Origin: Agarophyton chilense
Lineage: Eukaryota; Rhodophyta; Florideophyceae; Gracilariales; Gracilariaceae
DNA: 64,000 nucleotides
Direction of reading: 5' to 3'
Assembly (NCBI GenBank): GCA_030374765.1
Contig: JARGXX010000044.1
Span: 62,001 to 126,000, forward strand
The notes beneath the pieces were generated by a model. The model was not told the DNA's origin. It made no database searches and saw nothing but the letters and a program-made list of their open reading frames with translations. Shown here in pieces: positions 22,715 through 34,200 of this stretch (position 1 is its first letter; every line of letters begins with the position of its first letter). The position numbers were made by a program, and so were the translations under genes.

Positions 22715-24466
22715 TTCCACGTTGGCATGATGGTGAACTAGAAACACTAGACAAACACGAAACAATTGAATGGATTCCAAACTCTGAACTACCACCACAA
22801 ACCAAGACCATTCCACTGAAAATGACCTACCGCTACAAACGATTGGATGATGGCTCTACAACAAGACACAAAGCAGGATGCAACGTGCGAGGCGACCGCA
22901 TGCTCCCACATGTACACTTTGATCCAGACCGCGTCACAACTTACACCGCTGAATGCACCTCAACCAGATCCATTATGTGTCTAGCTGCCGCTTTCCATCT
23001 TTAACCAGAACAGTTTGACATATCATCTGCATTCCCCCACGAACGATATGAACACTCCACACCTGTATTCGTGCGACAAATCCCTCGCTTCGATGGTTCC
23101 TACAAACACAAGGGCCGAGCTGGGATACTCAAAGGAAACCTGTGCGGTATCCCTCCTGCCTCCCACATATACTCCGAGGCATTAGCATCATTCCTGAAAA
23201 GCAAAGGCTACATTCAAACTAACAGCGATCCCTGCCTCTTCATCCGCCTCACATCGGACGGCTCCATCATAATAAGCGTGACCATCGATGACTTCTTAGC
23301 GGCTGCTCCACTCAAGTCCATGATAGATGATCTCTACGACACTATCCGGTCCAGATACAAGATACGACGACTAGGCCCACCAAAACTCTTTCTCAATTGG
23401 CGCATTGAAAGATTCCCAAACCGTGCCATCCACATCTCCCAACCTCATACCATCCGTGCAATCCTCGAAAAACACAACCTTCTCCACTGTAGTCCCAAAC
23501 CAACCCCATAAATCGAACCAAACCCCAAAAATCCACCCAACCAATCTGCAGCACTGCCACCGGAGAAAGAATTCGCATACCGCCAAAGAATTGGAGAGCT
23601 TCGCTATGTAGCTGATTCCACAAGACCGGACATAGCCCACATTATAAGCCGCCTGGCTACGAACATGAAAGCTCCAACACAAAAGAATTGAGAACAACTC
23701 CGCTACTCTCTGAAATACCTCAAAGGCACAATAAGCCACGTAATTCTCTACAAGCAGGCCGCCCCTTCCACTCTAGTATCATAAGCAGACGCGGTTTCGC
23801 AAATGAGTCAGATCGAAAGTCATACTCTGGGATAGTACACCTCTTAACAAAAAGCCCAGTAATGTGGCAGTCGACAAAGCAGAAGTCGATCGCTCTATCG
23901 ATATGCGAAGCAGAGTATCATGCGGCGTCAGCGGCCTCTCAGCAAACAATGTGGCTGCCCCGACTGCTGTGTTACATCGGCTACTCCCAGAAGTCCGCGA
24001 CTCTACTACACATGGACAATAATGCCCCAATCTTGGTAGCATACCAAACGGCCCCCACCAAGCACCGGAAGTATTGCCACCTCCGCAGACATTACCTCCA
24101 TGACCTCATCAAAAGCAAGCGCATCCTTATCCAGCACACCCCCACCATATCCATGCTCGCAGACATTCTGACGAAAGCGCTCAAGAAACAGACGTTCACT
24201 CTACTTCGAAACGCCCTCAACATCGTGCCGCCACCCCCAAACTACCATCATCGTGCAGGGAAATGCTAGACTGCACAAACAACCCACGCTGATGGCAGTT
24301 TTTCAGCGCAGCTAGACTGCACACACACGAGACACACGTGCAACACTGCACTAGACATAGTCTCGACCGGCGTCGCACCCAAGAGTAAAGAGAACGACCA
24401 CCGTTGTCCGTCACAGTCAGGAAGTATATGTAGGTGTACCTGATTGGTCACATACAATTTCCAACA
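22715..24466 (+). mobile_element. Ty1/copia element A (unit 2), fossil
   Basis: Starts further upstream in pol than the unit-1 fragment. The frame 22,822-23,004 carries MTYRYKRLDDGS and HKAGCNVRGDRML, the N-terminal RT signature of copia. RT palm follows at 23,071-23,511 (VTIDDF box) and RNase H at 23,688-24,269 (ending LADILTKALKK). The LTR-like end TTTCCAACA is near 24,466. It differs from the unit-1 copy at roughly 1-2 percent of bases and is broken in about the same number of places. Confidence 0.8.
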
Positions 24467-24587
24467 ACGCATTAGGCTGACACATTAGTAAATCCCTGCT
24501 ATTTCTATATGGATATATTTACAGCAAGGCGCCAGCCTAACCGTAGCGATGAAGGTTCCATAACATTTGCAAACCGTAATTTTCATA

Positions 24588-24592
24588 GTTAC
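24588..24592. repeat. Target-site duplication, left (GTTAC)
   Basis: GTTAC directly precedes the first LTR. The same five bases follow the last LTR at 44,342-44,346. Unit 1 has a single GTTAC at 1,672-1,676 in the uninterrupted sequence, so this is one insertion event. Confidence 0.95.
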
Positions 24593-24772
24593 TGAAAAGC
24601 GCTTGTCTGTAGGGGCAAGCGTACCCTTTTCTTTCCTTCCCACTGTTGCCTACCTTTTTCCTTAAGAGCCGCCGCCGCTCTCACGCCTCTAAAATATCGG
24701 GCGCGAGCGGCGGCGAGCTCGTTATGCACTACGTCGACACGTGTGGCGCATGCGCGCTACACGTGCCCGACA
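24593..24772 (-). repeat. LTR 1 (outer, 3' LTR of copy 1)
   Basis: 180 bp with TG...CA ends (TGAAAAGCGC...GCCCGACA as read on the plus strand). Next to its inner edge lies a polypurine tract, seen on the plus strand as a run of seven C at 24,777-24,783. It differs from the other three LTRs at three positions by eye. Confidence 0.95.
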
Positions 24773-27700
24773 CGGTCCCCCCCAAAGCCTGCGCCACCGT
24801 GGCACAGGACAAGTGGAAGGAACCGCCAACCTCCAGCCCGCACTGTCTGCTGGAGCAACCGCGCACTAGTATCTTGCGCGCGTCGTCGCTCCCCACTTTC
24901 CTCTAAGCTCAACCACCGCGCAACCCACGACTGCTCCACCTTCTCCCGTCCTTTACGGCGGCCCCCACAGCTTCCTTACTCCTTCCTCCCCACGATGCCG
25001 CGACGCGCGATGAACGCCCGTAGTCCCCATGCCCCAGCGCCGCCGGAATCAGAGATAGCTCCGGTAACTCTTAAGCTTCCGAACGGGGTGGCGCAGGGCG
25101 ACAAGGGTCGACTGCGGGCTGCCTACAGAGCGCACCGCAAGGCCTCGCGCCAGGAAGAGAGGTCTAGGAGCAGTGAGCAAGACACCTCGACTCCTGTCTC
25201 TCCTTCCTTCAATCCGGTAAGTCCGAGGACTACATCGTCCTCCACGCAGCCTACCAAACTCCTTTTTTTTGACCGTGCATCAGCATCCGCGTGCTTGCAA
25301 CCAAAAGCATCTTCGAGAAGGGCATAGGTGCAAAGGTACCTCGCAACTCTCTGAATCTCGAGCATTCCAACCGACAGCTCGATCTTCAGCTTCCTCTGCA
25401 CAAGGTCGTGAAGAACCGCATGCTGACCACAGTGGTCATTCACCCGCGCAGCGGCGGTCTACTACTGCCCAAATGACGGCCGCTGGACCAACGCGGAGCG
25501 CAAAGAATTCTCGTGCGTCAGCCTCATCGACGCGGGGTTACCCTTCGCCCAATGTGAAACGGGTGGCAACGGCCAGTCATCACCTGAACATAATCTCTGT
25601 CCGTGCCAGTACTTGCGACACCTCTTCTCTTCCTGTAGTTCCAATGACGCAGCTCCACCCGCCACCTCCGTCACCTGTAGAAATATCAGAGTCTATTTCT
25701 TCTCCGACCCGTCAACCGCTTAATCTTCTACGGCACTGAGCGGTATCTTCTAGCCTCTGCAAGGAGTTCTTTCGACTCTGCGGAGGGGAGCATCCCTACG
25801 TGACCGAGATAAGAGAACTTTACACACCCTGTCATCACTAGTCCGCCTTTCTTCAGCTTGAATCTAGTCTCAAATTTTCTTCGGCTTTAGCTCAGCCTTA
25901 TGCGTCCTAAAGATTCTTCTTCTCTAACGTTCCATGGCTTTTCCACCTTCACTTAGGTTCGGACCCAACTTCTTTCTTCTTCTGCTGTTTCGGCTCGTTA
26001 ATGTTCTCTCGGGTTTGAGCTTCTTTCTTCGCTGCACGCTGGGCTTGTCCACCTTCACTGAGTTTCGGATCCAAGCGTCATCTTCGCCTGCGCTTCATGG
26101 CTTGTCCACATTTACTTAGGTTCGGATTCCAGGTTCTTCTTCTTCCGCGCTTTATGGCTTGTCCACCATCACTTAGGTTCGGATCCAAGCTTCTTCTTCT
26201 TCCGCGCTTTATGGCTTGTCCACCATCACTTAGGTTCGGATCCAAGCTTCTTCTTCTTCCGCGCTTTATGGCTTGTCCATCATTACTTAGGTTCAGATCC
26301 AAGCTTCTTCTTCTTTCGCGCTTCGTGGCTTGTCCGCCTTCACTTAGGTTCGGAACAAAGACCTTCGACCACTTCTCTTCCTACCGGTGCTACTGACTTC
26401 CACAGTGAACCGGTCCGTGCTTCGCGCTGCAGCAGCACGAGACGGGCGACACTGGTCTCTGCAGGTGCGGAGGCTGACATCTGTACGTCTTCAGCCTCCT
26501 CGCGTGTATGGCACTGCGAGTGACCCGCCCGGTCGAGGACTGCAGCTCGTAGCGCGGATGAGCAGCTTTCACAACCCTGCATCGGCCATAGTAGTAGGAG
26601 TCGAAAGCGGGCCACTCCTTGGCCTTGTTGAACGCCGGACCGTGCGCTACCAGCACTTCTTCTCCCACCACGTACTTCTCGATCTTCCCCTTCGTCAGCT
26701 GGGGGTTGCTGGATCTCGCAACCATCATTGACCGCTCTCCGCTCATGCTCAAGACCTCCAGTGCTCTTTGGCTCGGAGTGGCGCAGGGCAACAGTGCCAC
26801 GGCATCCGTCGCCATCATGCGGGGGCGAACCCCGTACAATAGCTCGAAAGGAGACGGCACCACCCTTCGGTCTCTCCTACGATACCCGTACAAGACGCTG
26901 GGCAGGGCCTTTTCCCAGTCCAGCGTTCCTTGTAATACGATCTTCTTCACCGCGCCTTTGATCGTCCCGACCATCCTCTCCGCCCTACCGTTTGCCATCG
27001 GGGCATAGGGGAGCACTGTCCTCCAAGATATCCCGTGCTTCTTATTGAACGCCTCGACAACACCCGCCGTGAACGCATTCGCGTTATCAGAGACAACCGT
27101 GCGAGGAGGGCCAAATGGACGAACTATTTATTCCTTCACAAACTCGACCACCGTGTCTGCGACCGAGGTTTTGGTGACCCGTGCTATGGGCCACCCAGTC
27201 AAGTGCTCCACCGCGATGATGAGGAACTTCTTCTTCCCCTTTGACGCTGGAAACGGACCTGCGAAGTCCAGGGAGACCGTCTCGAAGAGTCCGCTGACAG
27301 GGGTGCGGAGGTTAGTGCGATAGGTGGGCAGCCTTGCCGCCCTCTGACACTGGTAACATCCACGCACGTACGAGGTCACGTCCTTGAGGACGCCCGGCCA
27401 CCAGAACCTTTCCCGGATGAATCTCCGTGTCGCAGCGACATCACAGTGACCAATGTCATCATGGAACATCTGAATCACTTTTCCACGCTCCCCCATCGGT
27501 GGGACGGCGCGGAGACCTCCGGCCTCCCTGTGAAACAAAGTGTTGTTCCACAACATGAACGACTTCGCCCTTCTACGGACGGCTCTCCTTGCGTCCGCAT
27601 CTTCTTCGTGCACGAGGGCCCCGGAGAGAAACCTCGCGACGTTTAGCAGCCCTTCTTCCAGTCCGTCCAAACGCGGGTCCGACCAAGTAATGGTCGCGAC

Positions 27701-30700
27701 TAACCCTTGTTCTCGTCCGGTTTCATCACGTCCAGGTCCCTTCTCCTCGGCCTGGATCCGCGACAAGTAATCGGGGGCCCCATTGGCGACTCCCGGGCGG
27801 TATTTGATTTCAAACTCGTACTCCGCAAATAGGTCCAGCCACCTTGCCAACCTTCCATGCACATCCTTCTTCCGGAAGGCATACTGAAGGGCCTGGTGAT
27901 CGGTAAGAACCGTGAAGGGGACTGACGACAGCAGGTACACCCGAAACTTCTTCAGGGCGAACACAACTGCCAATGCCTCCCTCTCACAGGTAGCATAGTT
28001 CCTCTCCGCAGGCGTCATAGACCTAGACGCGTACTGGATGGGGTGCACTTTCCCATCCTCTTTCTTTTGGCTGAGGACAGCCCCCAATGCCACACCCGAA
28101 GCATCAGTCTCGACAATGAAAGGAGAGTCGAAGTCGGGAAAGGTTAGCACCGGCGGCGTCGTCATTTTCTTTTTGAGATCCTCAAACGCGACCTGCATCT
28201 CGGGGTTCCACTCGAACTTCTTCTTCGCCGAAGTGGCGGCATGCAGCACCGCCGAACTCTTGGCGAAGTCTCTGATGAATCTTCGATAGTACCCCGCCAG
28301 ACCAAGGAAGCTCCTGAGCTCTGTCTTGTTTCTCGGGACGGGGGCCTCCACAATGTCGGCGATCTTATCAACGTCCACCCGGATGCCGTTCCCATCAATC
28401 ACATGGCCAAGGAGTTTGATCTCAGATTGTGCGAAGCTACACTTCGTCACCTTCACCTTCAAACTAGCGAGACCAATCCTGCGGAACACCTCCCGACAAT
28501 GGGCCAGGTGCTCATCCATCGTCTTGGAGAAGATGACGACGTCGTCAACGTACACCATAACGAAGGGCAGGTCCCGCAACACCTCATCCATCATTCTCTG
28601 AAATGTAGAGGGGGCATTCATCAGCCCGAACGGCATCACCTCAAACTTGTAGGTGCCGTAACGACAGACGAACGTCGTCTTTTCTTTGCAGGCCTCCGAC
28701 ATGCAGACCTGCCAGTAACCTGTGAAAAGGTCTAACGTCGTGAAGACCTTCGACCCAACGAGGTCGTCGAAGATCTCTTCAATCTTCGGGAGAGGCCAGC
28801 GGTCTGGCTTCATCACCCGGTTCAGCTGTCGGTAATCAACGCAGAACCTCGGATTGCCATCCTTCTTGGTCGCTATGACCACTGGAAAGGACCAAGCAGA
28901 GCTGGACGGGGTAATGATTCCCGTCTTCAATAGCTCATTCACTTCTTTCCTGATCACGGCGTTGTGCCTCGGGGGCATCCTTCGCACCTTTGAGTAGAGC
29001 GGCTTCTCGTCCGTCAGCTCAAAACTGTGCTTAACGGGCACATCCGCTGGACTGAGATCGCCACTACTCCAGGCAATAATGTCGGTCTCCTTCAGGGAGT
29101 CCGTCATCTGCTTCTGAACGTCTGGGCGCAGGTGCGCCATCTTCGAGGACAACAACGCCGACCGTGCACTCTCTTCGTCTTCCCCTGACGATGGGACGTC
29201 TGAATCGACGCCCGCCAGGTCAGGCTCATGAGGCTCCCTGTCGAGTACTGCTAGTACCAACTCCGACTCGCTCTCTGACTCGCCCGCTGAGCCGGAACTG
29301 GAAGATCCAGACTCAGCGGGAAACACATCCGGTTCCGAGTCGTCCGGCGACACAAAGTCCTCGCAATCGGTGCGAGCTCCGTCCACCACCGGTGGCTCAT
29401 TGTACAACTGCAACAGGACTTGTTCCGCCCCGATCATGAGGCTCACCTGCCGTCTGCTAAAGTCTAGCTGAGCTTGCAGGGCCTCGAGGGTCGGGCATCC
29501 AATTATCACATCGAACGGCGTATTCTTCACCACCAAAAAGTCCAAGGGGACTCCCATCTTCCCAAATGAAACTGAAACTCCGTTCACGCAACCCAGAACG
29601 TCTGCGGCACTCCCATCGGCCACCGTCACCCTCCTGCTCGTCGGCGAGGGCGTCAGGGTCAAATGGTCACACATCTCCCAGGACAGGAGGTTCGACACTG
29701 CCCCCGAATCCAAGAGGGCATTGGCGTCAGTTCCGTACAGCTTGATGGCCACTACCTTCAGGCGAAGTGGTAGGCTAGTGGCATGGAGGACGGAAGCGTG
29801 CCTTATCGGAACTTTCCCCGACAATGGGTGCTTCAACCGCTTCCTTGCCTCATCGGCATCCCCACGCAACAACTGGCCAAAGCTTAGGCCAGACGAGGCA
29901 TGAGCCAACTCGGCCATCACATTATACTTGCCCACCTGGTCCTGGAGGCCTTGTGCTGTCCCTTTGCCCTTCTTCGGTTTCCTCGATTTCTTCTTGCCCT
30001 TCAGGGCAGCAACCTTGCGAAAGGCTCCACGGCTCTTGTTAACCAAGGCATCAATGTCCATGATTCCAGTCCGGGGCTGCTTCGGTAGGGCCTCACCGTC
30101 TGCGTTCCTCTTCGCTGCGGCGACCACATCTTTCACGGCCGGAGCTTCCTGTACCACGGCCACATGATCTTTTTCTTCATTCTTCTTGATCTTCAGTCCT
30201 TCTGCGGATTCCGACTTCACTCCACTGAACCCAACTGCTCGCTTCTCTTCCTGCTTCGATTTAGACCAACAGGTCTCTTCCTGATGGCCAAACTTGCCGC
30301 ATCGTCTACACCTCGTATTACAGTGAGAGTTAGATGGGCAGCGGTTCGCTCCATGACCGGGCTTGTTGCAGTAACTGCAAGTCCAGCCCTTGTCAGATAA
30401 TCCCGATGTACCCTCGAACTTTTTCCTCACGAGCATTGTCAGCTCTTCGAACTCTCCCGCCAACTGGTCCACCTTGCTCTCCAACTGCTGTGCAGTTCCG
30501 GACGGAGCATCGGCACGGCGGAGTATCTTCCTCGTTGGCACCTGAGGTGAGACACTAAGATCAGGCGGAGACAAAAATGCCTTCGGCCGCTTTCGTAATC
30601 TCTTATAGCCTTTTTCAACGACTGATAGTCATCCGGAGCCCGAACATCACGAACTGCGCCATGTGTGTAACGGCGGCGACTGCGTTGCAAAAAAGTCCAA

Positions 30701-31115
30701 ACGACGCGGTTTCGTTGAACCCAACTCTTTTTTAGAGAGCTTCTAACTGCAAAAGCGACCTCTGAATATCGGCAGGGTCGAGTCGTCCGGAAACGGCCTC
30801 ATGAACTTCATCTTCCGGCTTTGGAGTCCGTTTGAACTCCGTATTCATCCTAGCCTTTACAAAACCGTAATTGCTCGCTGCACTAGTGAGACTGCCATCA
30901 ACAGCGAAATTGCGGTTGTAGAAGTCAAACGCGTCACCCTCGAGGTGGCATAACAGCTGCACTGCCCGATCCTCGTCGGACTTGCCTAGGGTGACAAAGT
31001 TTTCGTACGCAAAGAAAAAGCGCGCAACATCTGAAGTTGCCGCGCCATCGAACACAACATGTACCTGTGAGGACTGCCATTTTTCTCTCGATGTCAGACC
31101 TTGGATGCGGTACCA
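24773..31115 (-). mobile_element. Gypsy internal region, copy 1
   Basis: From right to left: primer site adjoining LTR 2; gag frame (31,166-30,732, opening inside the LTR); and the main pol frame of 1,148 codons (30,574-27,128). That frame holds two CCHC knuckles (C66-C79 and C89-C102), an aspartic protease LLDSGA at about residue 287, RT with MPFGLMNAPSTFQ and YVDD at about residue 674, RNase H (TDASGVALGAVLSQ), and the integrase HHCC domain (CYQCQ) with the first part of its core. The last part of integrase (GRAERMVGTIKG...) is in a separate frame at 27,016-26,390. About 1.6 kb without pol follows, including 57-bp repeats. It is near-whole with about two breaks. The other two copies are slightly more broken. 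Confidence 0.9.
26053..26350. repeat. 57-bp tandem repeats, copy 1
   Basis: Six units with an exact 57-bp period (CACTTAGGTTCGGATCC cores at 26,056, 26,113, 26,170, 26,227, 26,284 and 26,341), plus a diverged unit near 25,950. They lie between the end of integrase and the 3' LTR. On the minus strand each unit would encode SLDPNLSDGGQAIKRGRRR, a basic nuclear-signal-like peptide. The repeat number is the same in all three copies. Confidence 0.9.
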
Positions 31116-31295
31116 TGAAAAGCGCTTGTCTGTAGGGGCAAGCGTATCCTTTTCTTTTCTTCCCACTGTTGCCTACCTTTTTCCTTAAGAGCCGCCGCCG
31201 CTCTCGCGCCTCTAAAATATCGGGCGCGAGCGGCGGCGAGCTCGTTATGCACTACGTCGACACGTGTGGCGCATGCGCGCTACACGTGCCCGACA
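31116..31295 (-). repeat. LTR 2 (shared by copies 1 and 2)
   Basis: Serves as the 5' LTR of copy 1 and the 3' LTR of copy 2. The primer site of copy 1 abuts it on the left (31,115 downward, reading TGGTACCGCATCCAAGG on the minus strand). Confidence 0.95.
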
Positions 31296-34200
31296 CGGTC
31301 CCCCCCAAAGCCTGCGCCACCGTGGCACAGGACAATTGGAAGGAACCGCCAACCTCCAGCCCGCACTGTCTGCTGGAGCAACCGCGCACTAGTATCTTGC
31401 GCGCGTCGTCGCTCCCCACTTTCCTCTAAGCTCAACCACCGCGCAACCCACGACTGCTCCACCTTCTCCCGTCCTTTACGGCGGCCCCCACAGCTTCCTT
31501 ACTCCTTCCTCCCCACGATGCCGCGACGCGCGATGAACGCCCGTAGTCCCCATGCCCCAGCGCCGCCGGAATGAGAGATAGCTCCGGTAACTCTTAAGCT
31601 TCCGAACGGGGTGGCGCAGGGCGACAAGGGTCGACTGCGGGCTGCCTACAGAGCGCGCCGCAAGGCCTCGCGCCAGGAAGAGAGGTCTAGGAGCAGTGAG
31701 CAAGACACCTCGACTCCTGTCTCTCCTTCCTTCAATCCGGTAAGTCCGAGGACTACATCGTCCTCCAGGCAGCCTACCAAACTCCTTTTTTTTGACCGTG
31801 CATCAGCATCCGCGTGCTTGCAACCAAAAGCATCTTCGAGAAGGGCATAGGTGCAAAGGTACCTCGCAACTCTCTGAATCTCGAGCATTCCAACCGACAG
31901 CTCGATCTTCAGCTTCCTCTGCACAAGGTCGTGAAGAACCGCATGCTGACCACAGTGGTCATTCACCCGCGCAGCGGCGGTCTACTACTGCCCAAATGAC
32001 GGCCGCTGGACCAACGCGGAGCGCAAAGAATTCTCGTGCGTCAGCCTCATCGACGCGGGGTTACCCTTCGCCCAATGTGAAACGGGTGGCAACGGCCAGT
32101 CATCACCTGAACATAATCTCTGTCCGTGCCAGTACTTGCGACACCTCTTCTCTTCCTGTAGTTCCAATGACGCAGCTCCACCCGCCACCTCCGTCACCTG
32201 TAGAAATATCAAAGTCTATTTCTTCTCCCACCCGTCAACCGCTTAATCTTCTACGGCACTGAGCGGTATCTTCTAGCCTCTGCAAGGAGTTCTTTCGACT
32301 CTGCGGAGGGGAGCATCCCTACGTGACCGAGATAAGAGAACTTTACACACCCTGTCATCACTAGTCCGCCTTTCTTCAGCTTGAATCTAGTCTCAAATTT
32401 TCTTCGGCTTTAGCTCAGCCTTATGCGTCCTAAAGATTCTTCTTCTCTAACGTTCCATGGCTTTTCCACCTTCACTTAGGTTCGGACCCAACTTCTTTCT
32501 TCTTCTGCTGTTTCGGCTCGTTAATGTTCTCTCGGGTTTGAGATTCTTTCTTCGCTGCACGCTGGGCTTGTCCACCTTCACTGAGTTTCGGATCCAAGCG
32601 TCATCTTCGCCTGCGCTTCATGGCTTGTCTACATTTACTTAGGTTCGGATTCCAGGTTCTTCTTCTTCCGCGCTTTATGGCTTGTCCACCATCACTTAGG
32701 TTCGGATCCAAGCTTCTTCTTCTTCCGCGCTTTATGGCTTGTCCACCATCACTTAGGTTCGGATCCAAGCTTCTTCTTCTTCCGCGCTTTATGGCTTGTC
32801 CATCATTACTTAGGTTCAGATCCAAGCTTCTTCTTCTTTCGCGCTTCGTGGCTTGTCCGCCTTCACTTAGGTTCGGAACAAAGACCTTCGACCACTTCTC
32901 TTCCTACCGGTGCTACTGACTTCCACAGTGAACCGGTCCGTGCTTCGCGCTGCAGCAGCACGAGACGGGCGACACTGGTCTCTGCAGGTGCAGAGGCTGA
33001 CATCTGTACGTCTTCAGCCTCCTCGCGTGTATGGCACTGCGAGTGACCCGCCCGGTCGAGGACTGCAGCTCGTAGCGCGGATGAGCAGCTTTCACAACCC
33101 TGCATCGGCCATAGTAGTAGGAGTCGAAAGCGGGCCACTCCTTGGCCTTGTTGAACGCCGGACCGTGCGCTACCAGCACTTCTTCTCCCACCACGTACTT
33201 CTCGATCTTCCCCTTCGTCAGCGGGGGGTTGCTGGATCTCGCAACCATCATTGACCGCTCTCCGCTCATGCCCAAGACCTCCAGTGCTCTTTGGCTCGGA
33301 GTGGCGCAGGGCAACAGTGCCACGGCATCCGTCGCCATCATGCGGGGGCGAACCCCGTACAATAGCTCGAAAGGAGACGGCACCACCCCTCGGTCTCTCC
33401 TACGATACCCGTACAAGACGCTGGGCAGGGCCTCTTCCCAGTCCAGCGTTCCTTGTAATACGATCTTCTTCACCGCGCCTTTGATCGTCCCGACCATCCT
33501 CTCCGCCCTACCGTTTGCCATCGGGGCATAGGGGAGCACTGTCCTCCAAGATATCCCGTGCTTCTTATTGAACGCCTCGACAACACCCGCCGTGAACGCA
33601 TTCGCGTTATCAGAGACAACCGTGCGAGGAGGGCCAAATGGACGAACTATTTATTCCTTCACAAACTCGACCACCGTGTCTGCGACCGAGGTTTTGGTGA
33701 CCCGTGCTATGGGCCACCCATTCAAGTGCTCCACCGCGATGATGAGGAACTTCTTCTTCCCCTTTGACGCTGGAAACGGACCTGCGAAGTCCAGGGAGAC
33801 CGTCTCGAAGAGTCCGCTGACAGGGGCGCGGAGGTTAGTGCGATAGGTGGGCAGCCTTGCCGCCCTCTGACACTGGTAACATCCACGCACGTACGAGGTC
33901 ACGTCCTTGAGGACGCCCGGCCACCAGAACCTTTCCCGGATGAATCTCCATGTCGCAGCGACATCACAGTGACCAATGTCATCATGGAACATCTGAATCA
34001 CTTTTCCACGCTCCCCCATCGGTGGGACGGCGCGGAGATTTCCGGCCTCCCTGTGAAACAAAGTGTTGTTCCACAACATGAACGACTTCGCCCTTCTACG
34101 GACGGCTCTCCTTGCGTCCGCATCTTCTTCGTGCACGAGGGCCCCGGAGAGAAACCTCGCGACGTTTAGCAGCCCTTCTTCCAGTCCGTCCAAACGCGGG

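Larger units (their letters stand above)
1..22916. repeat. Segmental tandem duplication, unit 1
   Basis: Base 1 onward matches base 22,917 onward (offset 22,916) until 1,671. From 1,672 the match continues at 44,342 (offset 42,670). The difference between the offsets, 19,754, equals the 19,749-bp gypsy array plus its 5-bp target duplication. The duplicated block therefore contains non-mobile genes as well as mobile elements. Both outer limits lie outside the window: base 1 is already inside a copia pol frame, and unit 2 runs off the right end. Unit 1 carries the empty site for the gypsy array and the fuller RBR and C2H2 genes. Confidence 0.9.

Noticed and set aside
25217-25327. Donor/acceptor pair (GTAAGT...CATAG) suggesting an intron in the antisense ORF
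   Set aside because: Splicing there leads to a stop after eight codons; no gain in coding potential.
26053-26350. Regular repeats suggestive of a CRISPR-like array
   Set aside because: Units are contiguous 57-bp tandem repeats without variable spacers, inside a eukaryotic retroelement.
28241-28735. 164-codon plus-strand ORF antisense to RT, repeated in each gypsy copy
   Set aside because: Shadow of the pol frame; residue pattern follows the complementary RT codons.
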